Assembly (NCBI GenBank): GCA_017626355.1
Contig: JAGAIY010000006.1
Coordinates: 1-64,000, forward strand
DNA: 64,000 nucleotides
Direction of reading: 5' to 3'
Origin: Bacteroidales bacterium
Lineage (GTDB): Bacteria > Bacteroidota > Bacteroidia > Bacteroidales > UBA932
The notes under the pieces were generated by a model that saw only the letters and a list, made by a program, of their open reading frames with translations, was not told where the DNA came from and searched no databases. The translations under genes and the position numbers were made by a program. Within the stretch, counting starts at the first letter, position 1, and the number at the start of each line of letters is the position of its first letter. This document shows, in pieces, positions 26,324 to 35,163 of this stretch.

Positions 26324-27097
26324 TTATCTGCATACTATCTGTCCGTCGTACTTGAGGTTCACCATGCTGTACTTCCTGTCTGTCCCGGCTATGGCGGCAT
26401 AGTATTTCTCGATTCTCGAGAACTTGTCCGCGATGTTCACCGGCTGGCCCAGAATGAACCTTTCTTCTCCTGTGCGTGGAATCAGTGTAAGTTCCCCGCC
26501 GTTGTCCACATGTATCTGCACGATCCTGTCCTTCCATGCACTGCCTTCAATGAAGTTCACTACCTTCATGACCCGATCGAACCATGCCTTCTGCACCGGG
26601 TCCTCGATCTCACCCTTATGCCCGCTCTTCATGTTTATCGGAATCTCTCCGTCTACAATCTGAACGTAGGATGCGTAACTGCTCTGAAGAGGGAATACGT
26701 AGCCTTCCTTGTCTGCGTAGAAGCCGCCTTCCTGCTTCTGGAACCTGACTATAGGTTTCCTTTGGGTGACTTCTATGTGGAGGATGCCGTCCTTTGTCAC
26801 GAAGGCTTCGCTTTTGAGCACGGCGCTCCTTCCGTCTATGATGTCCTCCACCCTGGACAGGTTCATGCTGTCGAGAGGGGTTCCCAGATATGTACCGTAT
26901 TCCTTGTCGAGGAATCTCCTGACATCGGCGGCAGAGACGAAGTCGTTTTCAAGACTGTCGAGCACGGTCACTTCCAGCCCCTTGCAGGTGAGCTGCTTCC
27001 TGCTCTGCTTGCCTGCAATCACGGATACGGCCGCCAGGCCGAAGATGAGCACTCCGACAATTATAGTCATCAGGTATTTCAAAGTCCTGTTCAGCAT
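26324..27097 (-). CDS. ftsQ: Cell division protein FtsQ/DivIB
   Basis: 257 aa, bitopic: a single N-terminal membrane helix (YLMTIIVGVLIFGLAAVSVIAG), then a periplasmic POTRA-like region beginning about residue 38 and a beta-rich FtsQ domain. It links early and late divisome proteins with FtsL. Low primary conservation but the position between murC and ftsA and the topology fit. Overlaps the murC end by 7 nt. Confidence 0.88.
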   Translation of the reverse strand: MLNRTLKYLMTIIVGVLIFGLAAVSVIAGKQSRKQLTCKGLEVTVLDSLENDFVSAADVRRFLDKEYGTYLGTPLDSMNLSRVEDIIDGRSAVLKSEAFVTKDGILHIEVTQRKPIVRFQKQEGGFYADKEGYVFPLQSSYASYVQIVDGEIPINMKSGHKGEIEDPVQKAWFDRVMKVVNFIEGSAWKDRIVQIHVDNGGELTLIPRTGEERFILGQPVNIADKFSRIEKYYAAIAGTDRKYSMVNLKYDGQIVCR

Positions 27098-28464
27098 GTC
27101 TTCATTCCGTTGAGCATCTTGTTTATTTCAGGCACAAGCCTGTCGATATCTCCTGCACCCATTGTCACTATCACATCCTTGCCGCAGAGGTTGAGGCTGT
27201 TGCGGAGATGGTTCATGAGCTCGGATTTTACAATCAGTTCCTTTTCCGGGGCAGTCACCTTGTCGAAGATGATCTGTGATGTCACTCCGGGTATAGGCTC
27301 TTCCCTTGCCGGGTAGATGTCCAGAAGTATGAGCCTGTCCACCTTGCTCAGAGCTTCCGCAAACCCGTCGGCAAAGTCGCGTGTCCTTGTGTACAGGTGC
27401 GGCTGGAAGATGGCCGTGAGCCTGTGCAGAGGGAAATTCCCCTTGATGGATGTCAGGGCTGCCGATATCTCCTGCGGATGGTGGGCATAGTCATCTATGT
27501 ATATGCAGCTCTCCGTTTCCATCTGTATGTCGAATCTTCTCTTTACTCCCTTGAATGAGGCCAGGGCCTTTCTCACCTTCTCGGGGTCGAGTCCGTAGGT
27601 CAGTCCGATGGCAGAGGCTCCGACTGCATTCTCGATGTTTACCCAGCCGGGCACTCCCACGACGCAGTCTCTGATCACGCCTCCAGGCCAATGCAGGTCG
27701 AAGTGGGTGTATCCGTTTCCGTCACCTTCTGTTATTTCTGCGTGAAAGTCGGCGGAAGGGTCTGTGTATGAATATGTCATGATCCTTGCCTTTGTGTCCT
27801 CAGGGGTTATGTCCAGTCCTTTCTTGACGATGACTGTTCCGCTCACCTGCGATGCGAAGGCCTTGAATGCTTCATGGATATGTGCTTCGTCACCGTATAT
27901 GTCTAGATGGTCGGCATCCATGGAAGTTATTACCGCAATCTCGGGAAAAAGCTGGAGGAAAGACCTGTCGAACTCGTCGGCTTCCACGGCTATGACATTG
28001 TTCCCATGTGTCAGAAGGTTGCTGTCATAGTTCTTCGAGATTCCGCCGAGGAAGGCCGAGCAACCTTCGCCGCTGTCAGTGAAGATGTGGCTCAGGAGGG
28101 TGCTGGTCGTAGTCTTTCCATGTGTTCCTGCTACAGCGAGGCACCTCTGGCCGGCCGTGATTTCTCCGAGCATTCTCGAACGCTTTATCACACGGTATCC
28201 GTTCTCCATGACATATGTCAGCTCGCCCATATCCTTCGGGACGGCAGGCGTATATACGACAAGGGTGGAAGCCGGGTCCTTCGGAACGAAACGGACGTCA
28301 TCCTCGTAGTGGACCTGTATCCCTTCCTGTTCAAGTGCGCGGGTAAGAGGGGACGGTGTCTTGTCATATCCGCTGACCTTGAATCCCTTTGTGTTGTAAT
28401 AGCGTGCAATGGCGCTCATGCCGATGCCGCCGATACCGATAAAATATATGTGACTGTATTCCAT
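27091..28464 (-). CDS. murC: UDP-N-acetylmuramate--L-alanine ligase
   Basis: 457 aa. Adds L-Ala to UDP-MurNAc, the first step of the peptide stem. The N-terminal GIGGIGMSAIARYY binds the UDP-sugar and the ATP P-loop is AGTHGKTTTSTLL. Mur ligase central and C-terminal domains follow. Its ATG overlaps the murG stop by one base. No ddl gene adjoins. Confidence 0.97.
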   Translation of the reverse strand: MEYSHIYFIGIGGIGMSAIARYYNTKGFKVSGYDKTPSPLTRALEQEGIQVHYEDDVRFVPKDPASTLVVYTPAVPKDMGELTYVMENGYRVIKRSRMLGEITAGQRCLAVAGTHGKTTTSTLLSHIFTDSGEGCSAFLGGISKNYDSNLLTHGNNVIAVEADEFDRSFLQLFPEIAVITSMDADHLDIYGDEAHIHEAFKAFASQVSGTVIVKKGLDITPEDTKARIMTYSYTDPSADFHAEITEGDGNGYTHFDLHWPGGVIRDCVVGVPGWVNIENAVGASAIGLTYGLDPEKVRKALASFKGVKRRFDIQMETESCIYIDDYAHHPQEISAALTSIKGNFPLHRLTAIFQPHLYTRTRDFADGFAEALSKVDRLILLDIYPAREEPIPGVTSQIIFDKVTAPEKELIVKSELMNHLRNSLNLCGKDVIVTMGAGDIDRLVPEINKMLNGMKTC

Positions 28465-29603
28465 TATCCTACTATTCTGTAAACTTCTTCCGCTATTGTC
28501 ATTGCTGCGTCTGTCTTTGCAAGGGCGGCGATGTTCCTTTCCATGAGAGCTGTCTTGTCCGGATTCCTGAGAAGGTCGCAGGCTGTCTTCATCAGTTTTT
28601 CCCTTGCATCCGAATCCTTTACCATCACTGCCGCTCCTTTTCTGACGAGGGCCATGGCATTGTGGGTCTGGTGATCTTCCGCTACATTAGGTGACGGAAC
28701 GAAGATGGCCGCCTTGTGTGCCGCGCACAATTCCGAAACAGTGCTCGCTCCTGAGCGTGAAATCACTATGTCGGCGGCGGCATAGGCCAGATCCATCCTC
28801 TGGATGAAGTCCGTGTATGTTATATGCTCAAGAGTCTCTCCGCCGATTCCGTTGGCTTTCGCCTCCTTCATGAATACCTCGGTTTCAGGCTTGTAGTATT
28901 TGCCGCACTGCCACATCACTTCCACTCCCTTGCCTGACGGGCAGCCGTCGGTTATCCATTTCCTCATCGAAGCGTTGAGGGTGCCGCTGCCGAGGCTTCC
29001 TCCGACGATCAGTATATGCTTCTTCTGCGGATCCATTCCGTAGAACCTGAAGGCTTCCTCGCGCATTTCTTCTGTAGCGGGGACAATCTCCTTTCGGATC
29101 GGGTTGCCGGTCAGGATGATCCTTTCTGCAGGGAAGAACCTTTCCATTCCTTCATATGCCACGCAGATGCTTTCAGCTTTCTTTCCCACGATCTTGTTGG
29201 TCAGGCCCGCATAACCGTTCTGTTCCTGTATCAGGGTAGGAACTCCGAGTCTTGAAGCAGCCCAAAGCAGGGGAGCGCTTGCATAGCCTCCTACTCCGAT
29301 CGCTATGTCAGGCCTGAACTCCTTCAGTATCTTCCGAGCCATCGATATGCTTTTGACCAGCTTGAAAGGTACGGACAGATTTGACAGGGTCAGTCTTCGC
29401 TGCAGTCCTGCAATCGGGAGCCCCTTTATCTCGTAGCCTGCTGCCGGAACCTTCTCCATTTCCATCCTTCCTTCTGCTCCGACAAACAGAATCTCCGTCT
29501 CAGGGTTCAGTTCCTTGAGCTTATTTGCAATCGAAACGGCCGGGAATATATGACCTCCCGTGCCGCCTCCACTTATTATTACCCTTAATGCCTTGTAACC
29601 CAT
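28464..29603 (-). CDS. murG: Lipid II synthase (GlcNAc transferase) MurG
   Basis: 379 aa. Peripheral membrane GT28 enzyme adding GlcNAc to lipid I at the cytoplasmic face. The glycine loop SGGGTGGHIFPAVSIA, the second loop VGGSLGSGTLN and the donor-site SRSGASTVSELCA are all visible. Four nt after ftsW and one-base overlap with murC, so tightly coupled. Confidence 0.97.
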   Translation of the reverse strand: MGYKALRVIISGGGTGGHIFPAVSIANKLKELNPETEILFVGAEGRMEMEKVPAAGYEIKGLPIAGLQRRLTLSNLSVPFKLVKSISMARKILKEFRPDIAIGVGGYASAPLLWAASRLGVPTLIQEQNGYAGLTNKIVGKKAESICVAYEGMERFFPAERIILTGNPIRKEIVPATEEMREEAFRFYGMDPQKKHILIVGGSLGSGTLNASMRKWITDGCPSGKGVEVMWQCGKYYKPETEVFMKEAKANGIGGETLEHITYTDFIQRMDLAYAAADIVISRSGASTVSELCAAHKAAIFVPSPNVAEDHQTHNAMALVRKGAAVMVKDSDAREKLMKTACDLLRNPDKTALMERNIAALAKTDAAMTIAEEVYRIVG

Positions 29604-29607
29604 GGTG

Positions 29608-31047
29608 CTAAATTTCTTCTAACCGTTCAATGTCTTCGAGTGTCGCCTGCAGCTCGTCCTGTTCTCTTTGGTAGATCGGAGCTGCTGCTTCCTCTTCTTC
29701 CCTGATCTTTTCCCTTGACATTCGGCTTATCGAGAGTATCACTCCGAAAGCGATGCTGAACATCAGGAAGGCGCTGCTTCCGTGGCTGACCAGAGGTAGG
29801 GTCTGACCTGTCATCGGACCTATGTCCACGTTCACGAACATATGCATGAAGGCCTGGCCCGTTATCAGCAGGCTGAGACCTCCGACAGCAACCTTAGCGA
29901 ATTCAGTGTCGCTGAGCCTTGCTATCATCGAACCTCTAGCCAGGAGACTGACATACAGTATTATGACGAGGAAAGCTCCCCATATTCCGTACTCCTCTAT
30001 TATGAAGCTGAACATGTAGTCTCCGTATATTACGGCAACTACATATTTCTGCGTGCTGTTTCCGCTGCCTTTACCAAGAAGGCCACCTTCGTGTACGGCT
30101 ACCTTCGCTCCGAACGGCTGCTGGATCTTGTCCAGTCTTCTGCGGAACTCTGTGGATCCTTCCGGTGCTACGAACCTGCCGTTCTCATCCACTTCTTCGA
30201 GTATGGCCGGACTGTAGTCGGCCTCGATTCGGCTGAGCATCGTATCCACTCGTCTGAGCGCTTCCCATCCTGTAGCCTTGTACAGGCCGATGATCAGCAG
30301 CAGGCATACCACGGCTCCTGCAGCGGCTATGAATATCTCCTTCATAGGTATTCCGCCCACGAGCAGGGTCGCTATGAGTATTCCTCCCACAAAAATGGCG
30401 CTTGAATTACTTCCCGGCATTATCAGAACGCAGACAGTTATTATAGGAAGGTAGATATACATCATCCTTTTCCAGAAAGGCTTGGCAAGGAAAGCCAGTT
30501 TCTTGTGCTGTGACAATGAGTTGGCAAGCCCGAAAGTGGTGCTCTTTTCATTCGAAGTCATGGCCGCCAGGTCCTTCTTGTATGCATCCATCGCCCAGGC
30601 CAGATACATCACCATGGCTACCTTGACGAACTCGAAGACATGCACCTGCAGACCGAAGATCCTCAATGCTCTGTATACATCGTTGGTTATGATGGCCTTG
30701 CAGACCACGCCCATGTCGACATGGGCTACCAGAAGGGTGAGGAGCACGACTGATGCCGCAAAGCCCAGCTGGGACAGGATCCGGAACACGCCTATCCTCT
30801 TGATGCGGCAGAGCAGCCATATTATCGAGATTCCCAGTCCTGCGGTTATGAGCTGCTCACGCACGATCTTGAGCCTGTCAAGGTCGTCACCCATAGCAAG
30901 AAGGGAAGTCGATGAGAATACGGCAAGAATCGAGATCATTATGAGCATGAACACGATTATCCACACGACTTTATCACCTTTGATGCTGTCGATGAAGTTC
31001 CAGAATCCACGGCGGATTCCCGTACCTTTTTCTGCCGTACCTTCCAT
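29608..31047 (-). CDS. ftsW: SEDS glycosyltransferase FtsW
   Basis: 479 aa with about ten membrane helices. SEDS family peptidoglycan polymerase of the divisome, working with the PBP encoded by ftsI in this same cluster. The family region (GPMTGQTLPLVSHGSSAFL) near the C-terminus is conserved. A large periplasmic loop with MLSRIEADYSPAI and a charged cytosolic tail are visible. Three nt after murD. Confidence 0.95.
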   Translation of the reverse strand: MEGTAEKGTGIRRGFWNFIDSIKGDKVVWIIVFMLIMISILAVFSSTSLLAMGDDLDRLKIVREQLITAGLGISIIWLLCRIKRIGVFRILSQLGFAASVVLLTLLVAHVDMGVVCKAIITNDVYRALRIFGLQVHVFEFVKVAMVMYLAWAMDAYKKDLAAMTSNEKSTTFGLANSLSQHKKLAFLAKPFWKRMMYIYLPIITVCVLIMPGSNSSAIFVGGILIATLLVGGIPMKEIFIAAAGAVVCLLLIIGLYKATGWEALRRVDTMLSRIEADYSPAILEEVDENGRFVAPEGSTEFRRRLDKIQQPFGAKVAVHEGGLLGKGSGNSTQKYVVAVIYGDYMFSFIIEEYGIWGAFLVIILYVSLLARGSMIARLSDTEFAKVAVGGLSLLITGQAFMHMFVNVDIGPMTGQTLPLVSHGSSAFLMFSIAFGVILSISRMSREKIREEEEAAAPIYQREQDELQATLEDIERLEEI

Positions 31048-31050
31048 TTC

Positions 31051-32385
31051 CTATAGTTTTCTTACAGCCTCCTTGAACTGTCTTCCTCTGTCTTCATAAT
31101 TCTTGAAAAGATCGAAGCTTGCGCAGCATGGTGAAAGCAGCACCACATCTCCTGCAGCCGCCAGCTTATGGGCAAGCTTGACAGCGTCCTCGGCAGATGT
31201 CACATCATGCATCTGCGGAACTACAGCTTCGAACGAATCGTGGAACTTCTTGTTATCCAGTCCCATGCATATCATGGCCTTTACCTTCTCCTGTGCGAGA
31301 GGGATGAGGCTTTCATAGTCGTTTCCTTTGTCTGTTCCTCCCACGATCCATACGACAGGTCTTGTCTGGCATTCGAGGGCGTACCATGCGGCGTCCACGT
31401 TGGTGGCCTTGGAATCGTTGATATAGAGCACGTCTCCGATGCTCAGAACCTTCTCAAGCCTGTGCTCGACTGCCTGGAATGTGGAAAGACCGTTCCTGAT
31501 GGCCTCGTTGTCGATATCCATGACCTTTGCAGCTATCGCGGCGGCCATCGAGTTGTATACGTTATGCCTTCCTCCCAGGGCGAGTTCCTGAAGGAACATG
31601 TCGCACTCCTCTTCCTTGTACCTTACGATCATTCTGTCGTCCTTGACGAAGGCTCCCTGTTCGACTTCGGTCTTCTGCGTGAACGGAAGCTTCTGGGCCT
31701 TGACAACGATCTGGTTGAGGTGGTTTATCGTAATGTCGTCATCCGAGCAGAAGATGAAGCAGTCGTCGCTCGACATGTTGCGTGTGATCCGGAACTTGGC
31801 CTTGACATAGTTCTCCATGTCGTGTCCGTACCTGTCCAGATGGTCCGGAGTAATGTTCGTGATGATGGCTATGTCTGCCTTGAAATCATAGACGTTGTCA
31901 AGCTGGAAGCTGCTGAGCTCGAGCACGTAGATGTCGAATTTCTCTGTCGCGACCTGATATGCGTAGCTCTTTCCGATGTTTCCTCCCAGTCCTACATTCA
32001 GACCTGCCTGCTGCAGCAGATGGTAGATGAGGGAAGTTGTCGTGGTCTTTCCGTTGCTTCCGGTGATGCATATCTTCTTTGCAGAGTCATATCGGCCTGC
32101 AAATTCTATTTCGGATATGATGTTTATGCCCTTGTCCTCGATTTTTCTCACCATCGCTGCGGTAGCGGGGATGCCTGGGCTCTTGATCACCTCGTCAGCG
32201 TTGAGTATCAGTTCCTCGCTGTGCTTTCCTTCCTCATACGGAATATCCCACTCGTTGAGGAGCGCGGCATATGTCTCCGATATCTTACCCATATCGGAGA
32301 GGAATACATCGAAACCTTTTACCTTTGCGAGGACAGCGGATCCTACACCGCTTTCGCCTCCACCTAATACAACTATTCTGGACAT
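31051..32385 (-). CDS. murD: UDP-N-acetylmuramoyl-L-alanine--D-glutamate ligase
   Basis: 444 aa. Adds D-Glu to UDP-MurNAc-Ala. The N-terminal VVLGGGESGVGSAVLA and the P-loop TGSNGKTTTTSLIYHLL are typical, followed by KATNVDAAWYAL and GGTDKGNDYESL in the C-terminal part. 19 nt after mraY. The long antisense open frame over it (31168-32367) is a codon-bias shadow. Confidence 0.97.
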   Translation of the reverse strand: MSRIVVLGGGESGVGSAVLAKVKGFDVFLSDMGKISETYAALLNEWDIPYEEGKHSEELILNADEVIKSPGIPATAAMVRKIEDKGINIISEIEFAGRYDSAKKICITGSNGKTTTTSLIYHLLQQAGLNVGLGGNIGKSYAYQVATEKFDIYVLELSSFQLDNVYDFKADIAIITNITPDHLDRYGHDMENYVKAKFRITRNMSSDDCFIFCSDDDITINHLNQIVVKAQKLPFTQKTEVEQGAFVKDDRMIVRYKEEECDMFLQELALGGRHNVYNSMAAAIAAKVMDIDNEAIRNGLSTFQAVEHRLEKVLSIGDVLYINDSKATNVDAAWYALECQTRPVVWIVGGTDKGNDYESLIPLAQEKVKAMICMGLDNKKFHDSFEAVVPQMHDVTSAEDAVKLAHKLAAAGDVVLLSPCCASFDLFKNYEDRGRQFKEAVRKL

Positions 32386-32404
32386 TTTATTGTGTTGTTT
32401 TCTT

Positions 32405-33676
32405 TTATCTTACTTTCAGCAATGCAATTGTGATGACGGCGAGGATCATTCCGACGATCCAGAACCTTGTCACGATCTTGGCTTCAGGAATAGGCTTTCC
32501 AGGCCATTTTACCACCGTCGGAATGCCTTCCTTCTGGTAATGGTGGTGGAGAGGGGCCATCCTGAAGATCCTTCTTCCTTCTCCGTACTTCCTTTTCGTG
32601 TACTTGAAATATCCTCTCTGGAGGATGACAGACACGCTTTCGGCGAAGAATACTCCGCAGAGGATAGGGATGAGCAGCTCCTTTCTGATCAGGACGGCTG
32701 TCACTCCGATGATTCCTCCGAGCATCAGGCTTCCGGTGTCGCCCATGAATACCTGGGCAGGGTAGGTGTTGTACCAGAGGAAGCCGATCAATGCTCCTAC
32801 CAGGGCGGACATGAACACTGCAACCTCACCGCTTCCCGGGATGTACATTATGTTCAGGTATTCCGCATTGAGTATGTTGCCTCCCAGCCATGCGAAGATT
32901 CCGAGCACCACTCCCACGATGGCTGATGTTCCGGCGGCAAGGCCGTCCATTCCGTCAGTCAGGTTCACGCCGTTGGAGCAGGCTGTGATGACTATGACTA
33001 TCATGAGTACGTATATGGCCCATTTGGTGTACCAGCCGAACTTTCCCTTGAAAGGTGAGAGCAGCTTGTAGTCGAATTCATGACTCTTCACGAAAGGGAT
33101 GGTGGTTTTCGTGCTCTTTATGACATCCTGCTTGGCATTGTCCGATACCGGAGCATCTGCGGAAACCGTCACGTTGCTCTCCTGATCCGGAGTCTCCCTG
33201 ACTACTATGTCGCTGCTGAAGCAAACGGCCAGACCTATGGCAAGGGCCATCGCTCCCTGGGCAGCGAGCTTTGACCTTTCGCTCATTCCTTCCTTGTTCT
33301 TCTTGAATACCTTGATGTAGTCGTCGGTAAAGCCGATGAGGAAGAACCATACTGTGCTCAGCAGCAGGAGGATGGTGTATATGTTCGCGAGGTCGGCTAT
33401 CAGGAGCACGGGGATGACGATGGCGACGAATATTATGATTCCTCCCATTGTCGGAGTGCCCTTCTTCTGCATCTGGCCTTCCAGTCCGAGGTCTCTGATG
33501 GTCTCTCCGATCTGCTTCTTCTGGAGCCATCCGATGATTCTCTTTCCTGCAAAGATGGAAATCAGCAGCGCAGTGGTGAAAGCCGCTATCGCCCTGAAGG
33601 ACAGGTACCCGAACAGGCCCGATCCCGGGAGGTCGACTCCGGCTTCTCTGAGATATTCTAGAATATGGTATATCAT
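32405..33676 (-). CDS. mraY: Phospho-MurNAc-pentapeptide transferase
   Basis: 423 aa, about ten membrane helices. Forms lipid I from undecaprenyl phosphate. The conserved KKGTPTMGG, TDGMDGLAAGTS and GDTGSLMLGG motifs with their catalytic Asp residues are present, as is the C-terminal APLHHHYQKEG. Longer than the usual 360 because of an insertion at about 150-210 (rich in Asp, Ser and Val, around SADAPVSDNAKQD), which Bacteroidota MraY proteins commonly carry. Confidence 0.97.
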   Translation of the reverse strand: MIYHILEYLREAGVDLPGSGLFGYLSFRAIAAFTTALLISIFAGKRIIGWLQKKQIGETIRDLGLEGQMQKKGTPTMGGIIIFVAIVIPVLLIADLANIYTILLLLSTVWFFLIGFTDDYIKVFKKNKEGMSERSKLAAQGAMALAIGLAVCFSSDIVVRETPDQESNVTVSADAPVSDNAKQDVIKSTKTTIPFVKSHEFDYKLLSPFKGKFGWYTKWAIYVLMIVIVITACSNGVNLTDGMDGLAAGTSAIVGVVLGIFAWLGGNILNAEYLNIMYIPGSGEVAVFMSALVGALIGFLWYNTYPAQVFMGDTGSLMLGGIIGVTAVLIRKELLIPILCGVFFAESVSVILQRGYFKYTKRKYGEGRRIFRMAPLHHHYQKEGIPTVVKWPGKPIPEAKIVTRFWIVGMILAVITIALLKVR

Positions 33677-33687
33677 TTCGTCAGGTT

Positions 33688-35163
33688 TTAGTTCATTTCA
33701 TTAAAAATTCCTTCAACGATTTCCTTCTCGTCGAAATGTCTCTTCTCGGTTCCGATTATCTGGTAGGTCTCATGGCCCTTGCCTGCCAGAAGGACGGTCG
33801 CGCCCTGTCCTGCTATCATCAGGGCTGTCCTGATGGCCTGCTCACGGTCTTCGATGAAGAGTGACTTCGCCTTTCCGCTCAGATCCATTCCTGCCTTGAT
33901 GTCGGCCATGATGTCGGTCGTGTTTTCCGTGCGGCTGTTGTCCGATGTCACGATGATCCTGTCGGCGAGTCTTTGTGCCACCTTGCCCATTTCCGGACGC
34001 TTCGACCTGTCGCGGTCTCCTCCGCAGCCGAAAACGCAGATTATCTCCCTGTCTCTTGCGATCTCGCGGAGAGTCTTGAGCACGTTTTCAAGCGCGTCCG
34101 GCGTGTGCGCGTAGTCGATGATGACCGAGATGTCTTTAGGGCCTCTCAGGTTTTCAAGCCTTCCCGGAGCCGGTCTGAGGGAGCTCATCGCCACAAGGAC
34201 CTCCTCTTCCTCAGCGCCCAGCACTCTTGCTGCAGTATAGATCGCAAGAAGATTGTATGCGTTGTGCTGTCCGATCAGCGGACTCCAGCACTCGCGTGAA
34301 TCCATTCTCAGCAGCATGCCTTCGAAACTCTGCTCGATGATTCTGCATGTGTGGTCGGCGATGCTTCTGAGAGAGCAGGTCACGACCTTGGCTCTTGTGT
34401 TCTGCATCATGACCATGCCGTTCCTGTCGTCTATGTTGGTGATGGCATATGCATCAGGATCGAGCTTGTCGAAGAACAGTTTCTTGCAGCGGAGGTACTC
34501 GGCGAAGGTCTTGTGATAGTCGAGATGGTCATGGGTGAGGTTCGAGAATATTCCCACCTTGAACTTAAGCCCGGCTATCCTCTCCTGCTCGACACCTATG
34601 GAACTCACTTCCATGAAACAGTATCCGCAGCCTGCATCGACCATCTTGGCGAGCAGGGAGTTGATGGTAAGCGGGTCGGAAGTCGTGTTTACGGCTTCTT
34701 CTCCCTTCATGCCTACATAATTCGCTATGGTCGAAAGAAGACCGCAGCTGTATCCCATCGCTGTGAACATCCTGTGCAGGAGGGTCACGGTCGTGGTCTT
34801 TCCGTTTGTGCCCGTTATTCCGACAAGAGTCAGCTTATGTGAAGGATTGTCGTAGAAATTCGCTGCTGCTATGGCGAGGGCATATCTCGATGACTCCACA
34901 TGCACCAGCGTGACTCTCTTTTCAGGACATGACTCCAGCTGGGCCAGAGCGGCCTCCCTGTCGTCGAAGACTATTGCGGCGGCTCCCTTCTCGACTGCTG
35001 TCGCGATGAAACTGTGTCCGTCGCTTGCGAAGCCTCTGACGGCAACAAACAAAGCTCCCGGAACCACCTTCCTCGAATCGTTGCATACTGCACTGATCCT
35101 TATCGAAGTGTCGCCTTCAACAGCTGTGACCCCACATCCTGATATGATTCTTTCAAGTATCAT
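33688..35163 (-). CDS. murE: UDP-MurNAc-tripeptide synthetase
   Basis: 491 aa. Adds the third amino acid of the stem peptide, expected to be meso-diaminopimelate in Gram-negative bacteria. P-loop GTNGKTTTVTLLH is present. The substrate motif usually written DNPR reads DNSR here (TSDNSRTENT), retaining Asn and Arg but with Pro changed to Ser. Overlaps ftsI by 4 nt (ATGA). Confidence 0.96.
   Translation of the reverse strand: MILERIISGCGVTAVEGDTSIRISAVCNDSRKVVPGALFVAVRGFASDGHSFIATAVEKGAAAIVFDDREAALAQLESCPEKRVTLVHVESSRYALAIAAANFYDNPSHKLTLVGITGTNGKTTTVTLLHRMFTAMGYSCGLLSTIANYVGMKGEEAVNTTSDPLTINSLLAKMVDAGCGYCFMEVSSIGVEQERIAGLKFKVGIFSNLTHDHLDYHKTFAEYLRCKKLFFDKLDPDAYAITNIDDRNGMVMMQNTRAKVVTCSLRSIADHTCRIIEQSFEGMLLRMDSRECWSPLIGQHNAYNLLAIYTAARVLGAEEEEVLVAMSSLRPAPGRLENLRGPKDISVIIDYAHTPDALENVLKTLREIARDREIICVFGCGGDRDRSKRPEMGKVAQRLADRIIVTSDNSRTENTTDIMADIKAGMDLSGKAKSLFIEDREQAIRTALMIAGQGATVLLAGKGHETYQIIGTEKRHFDEKEIVEGIFNEMN

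Noticed and set aside
31168..32367. 399-codon plus-strand frame antisense to murD
   Set aside because: Composition is that of a reverse-complement shadow of a strong CDS; murD has complete ligase motifs on the other strand.
32027..32926. 299-codon plus-strand frame over murD/mraY
   Set aside because: Spans two genes with clear function on the minus strand and matches no family.
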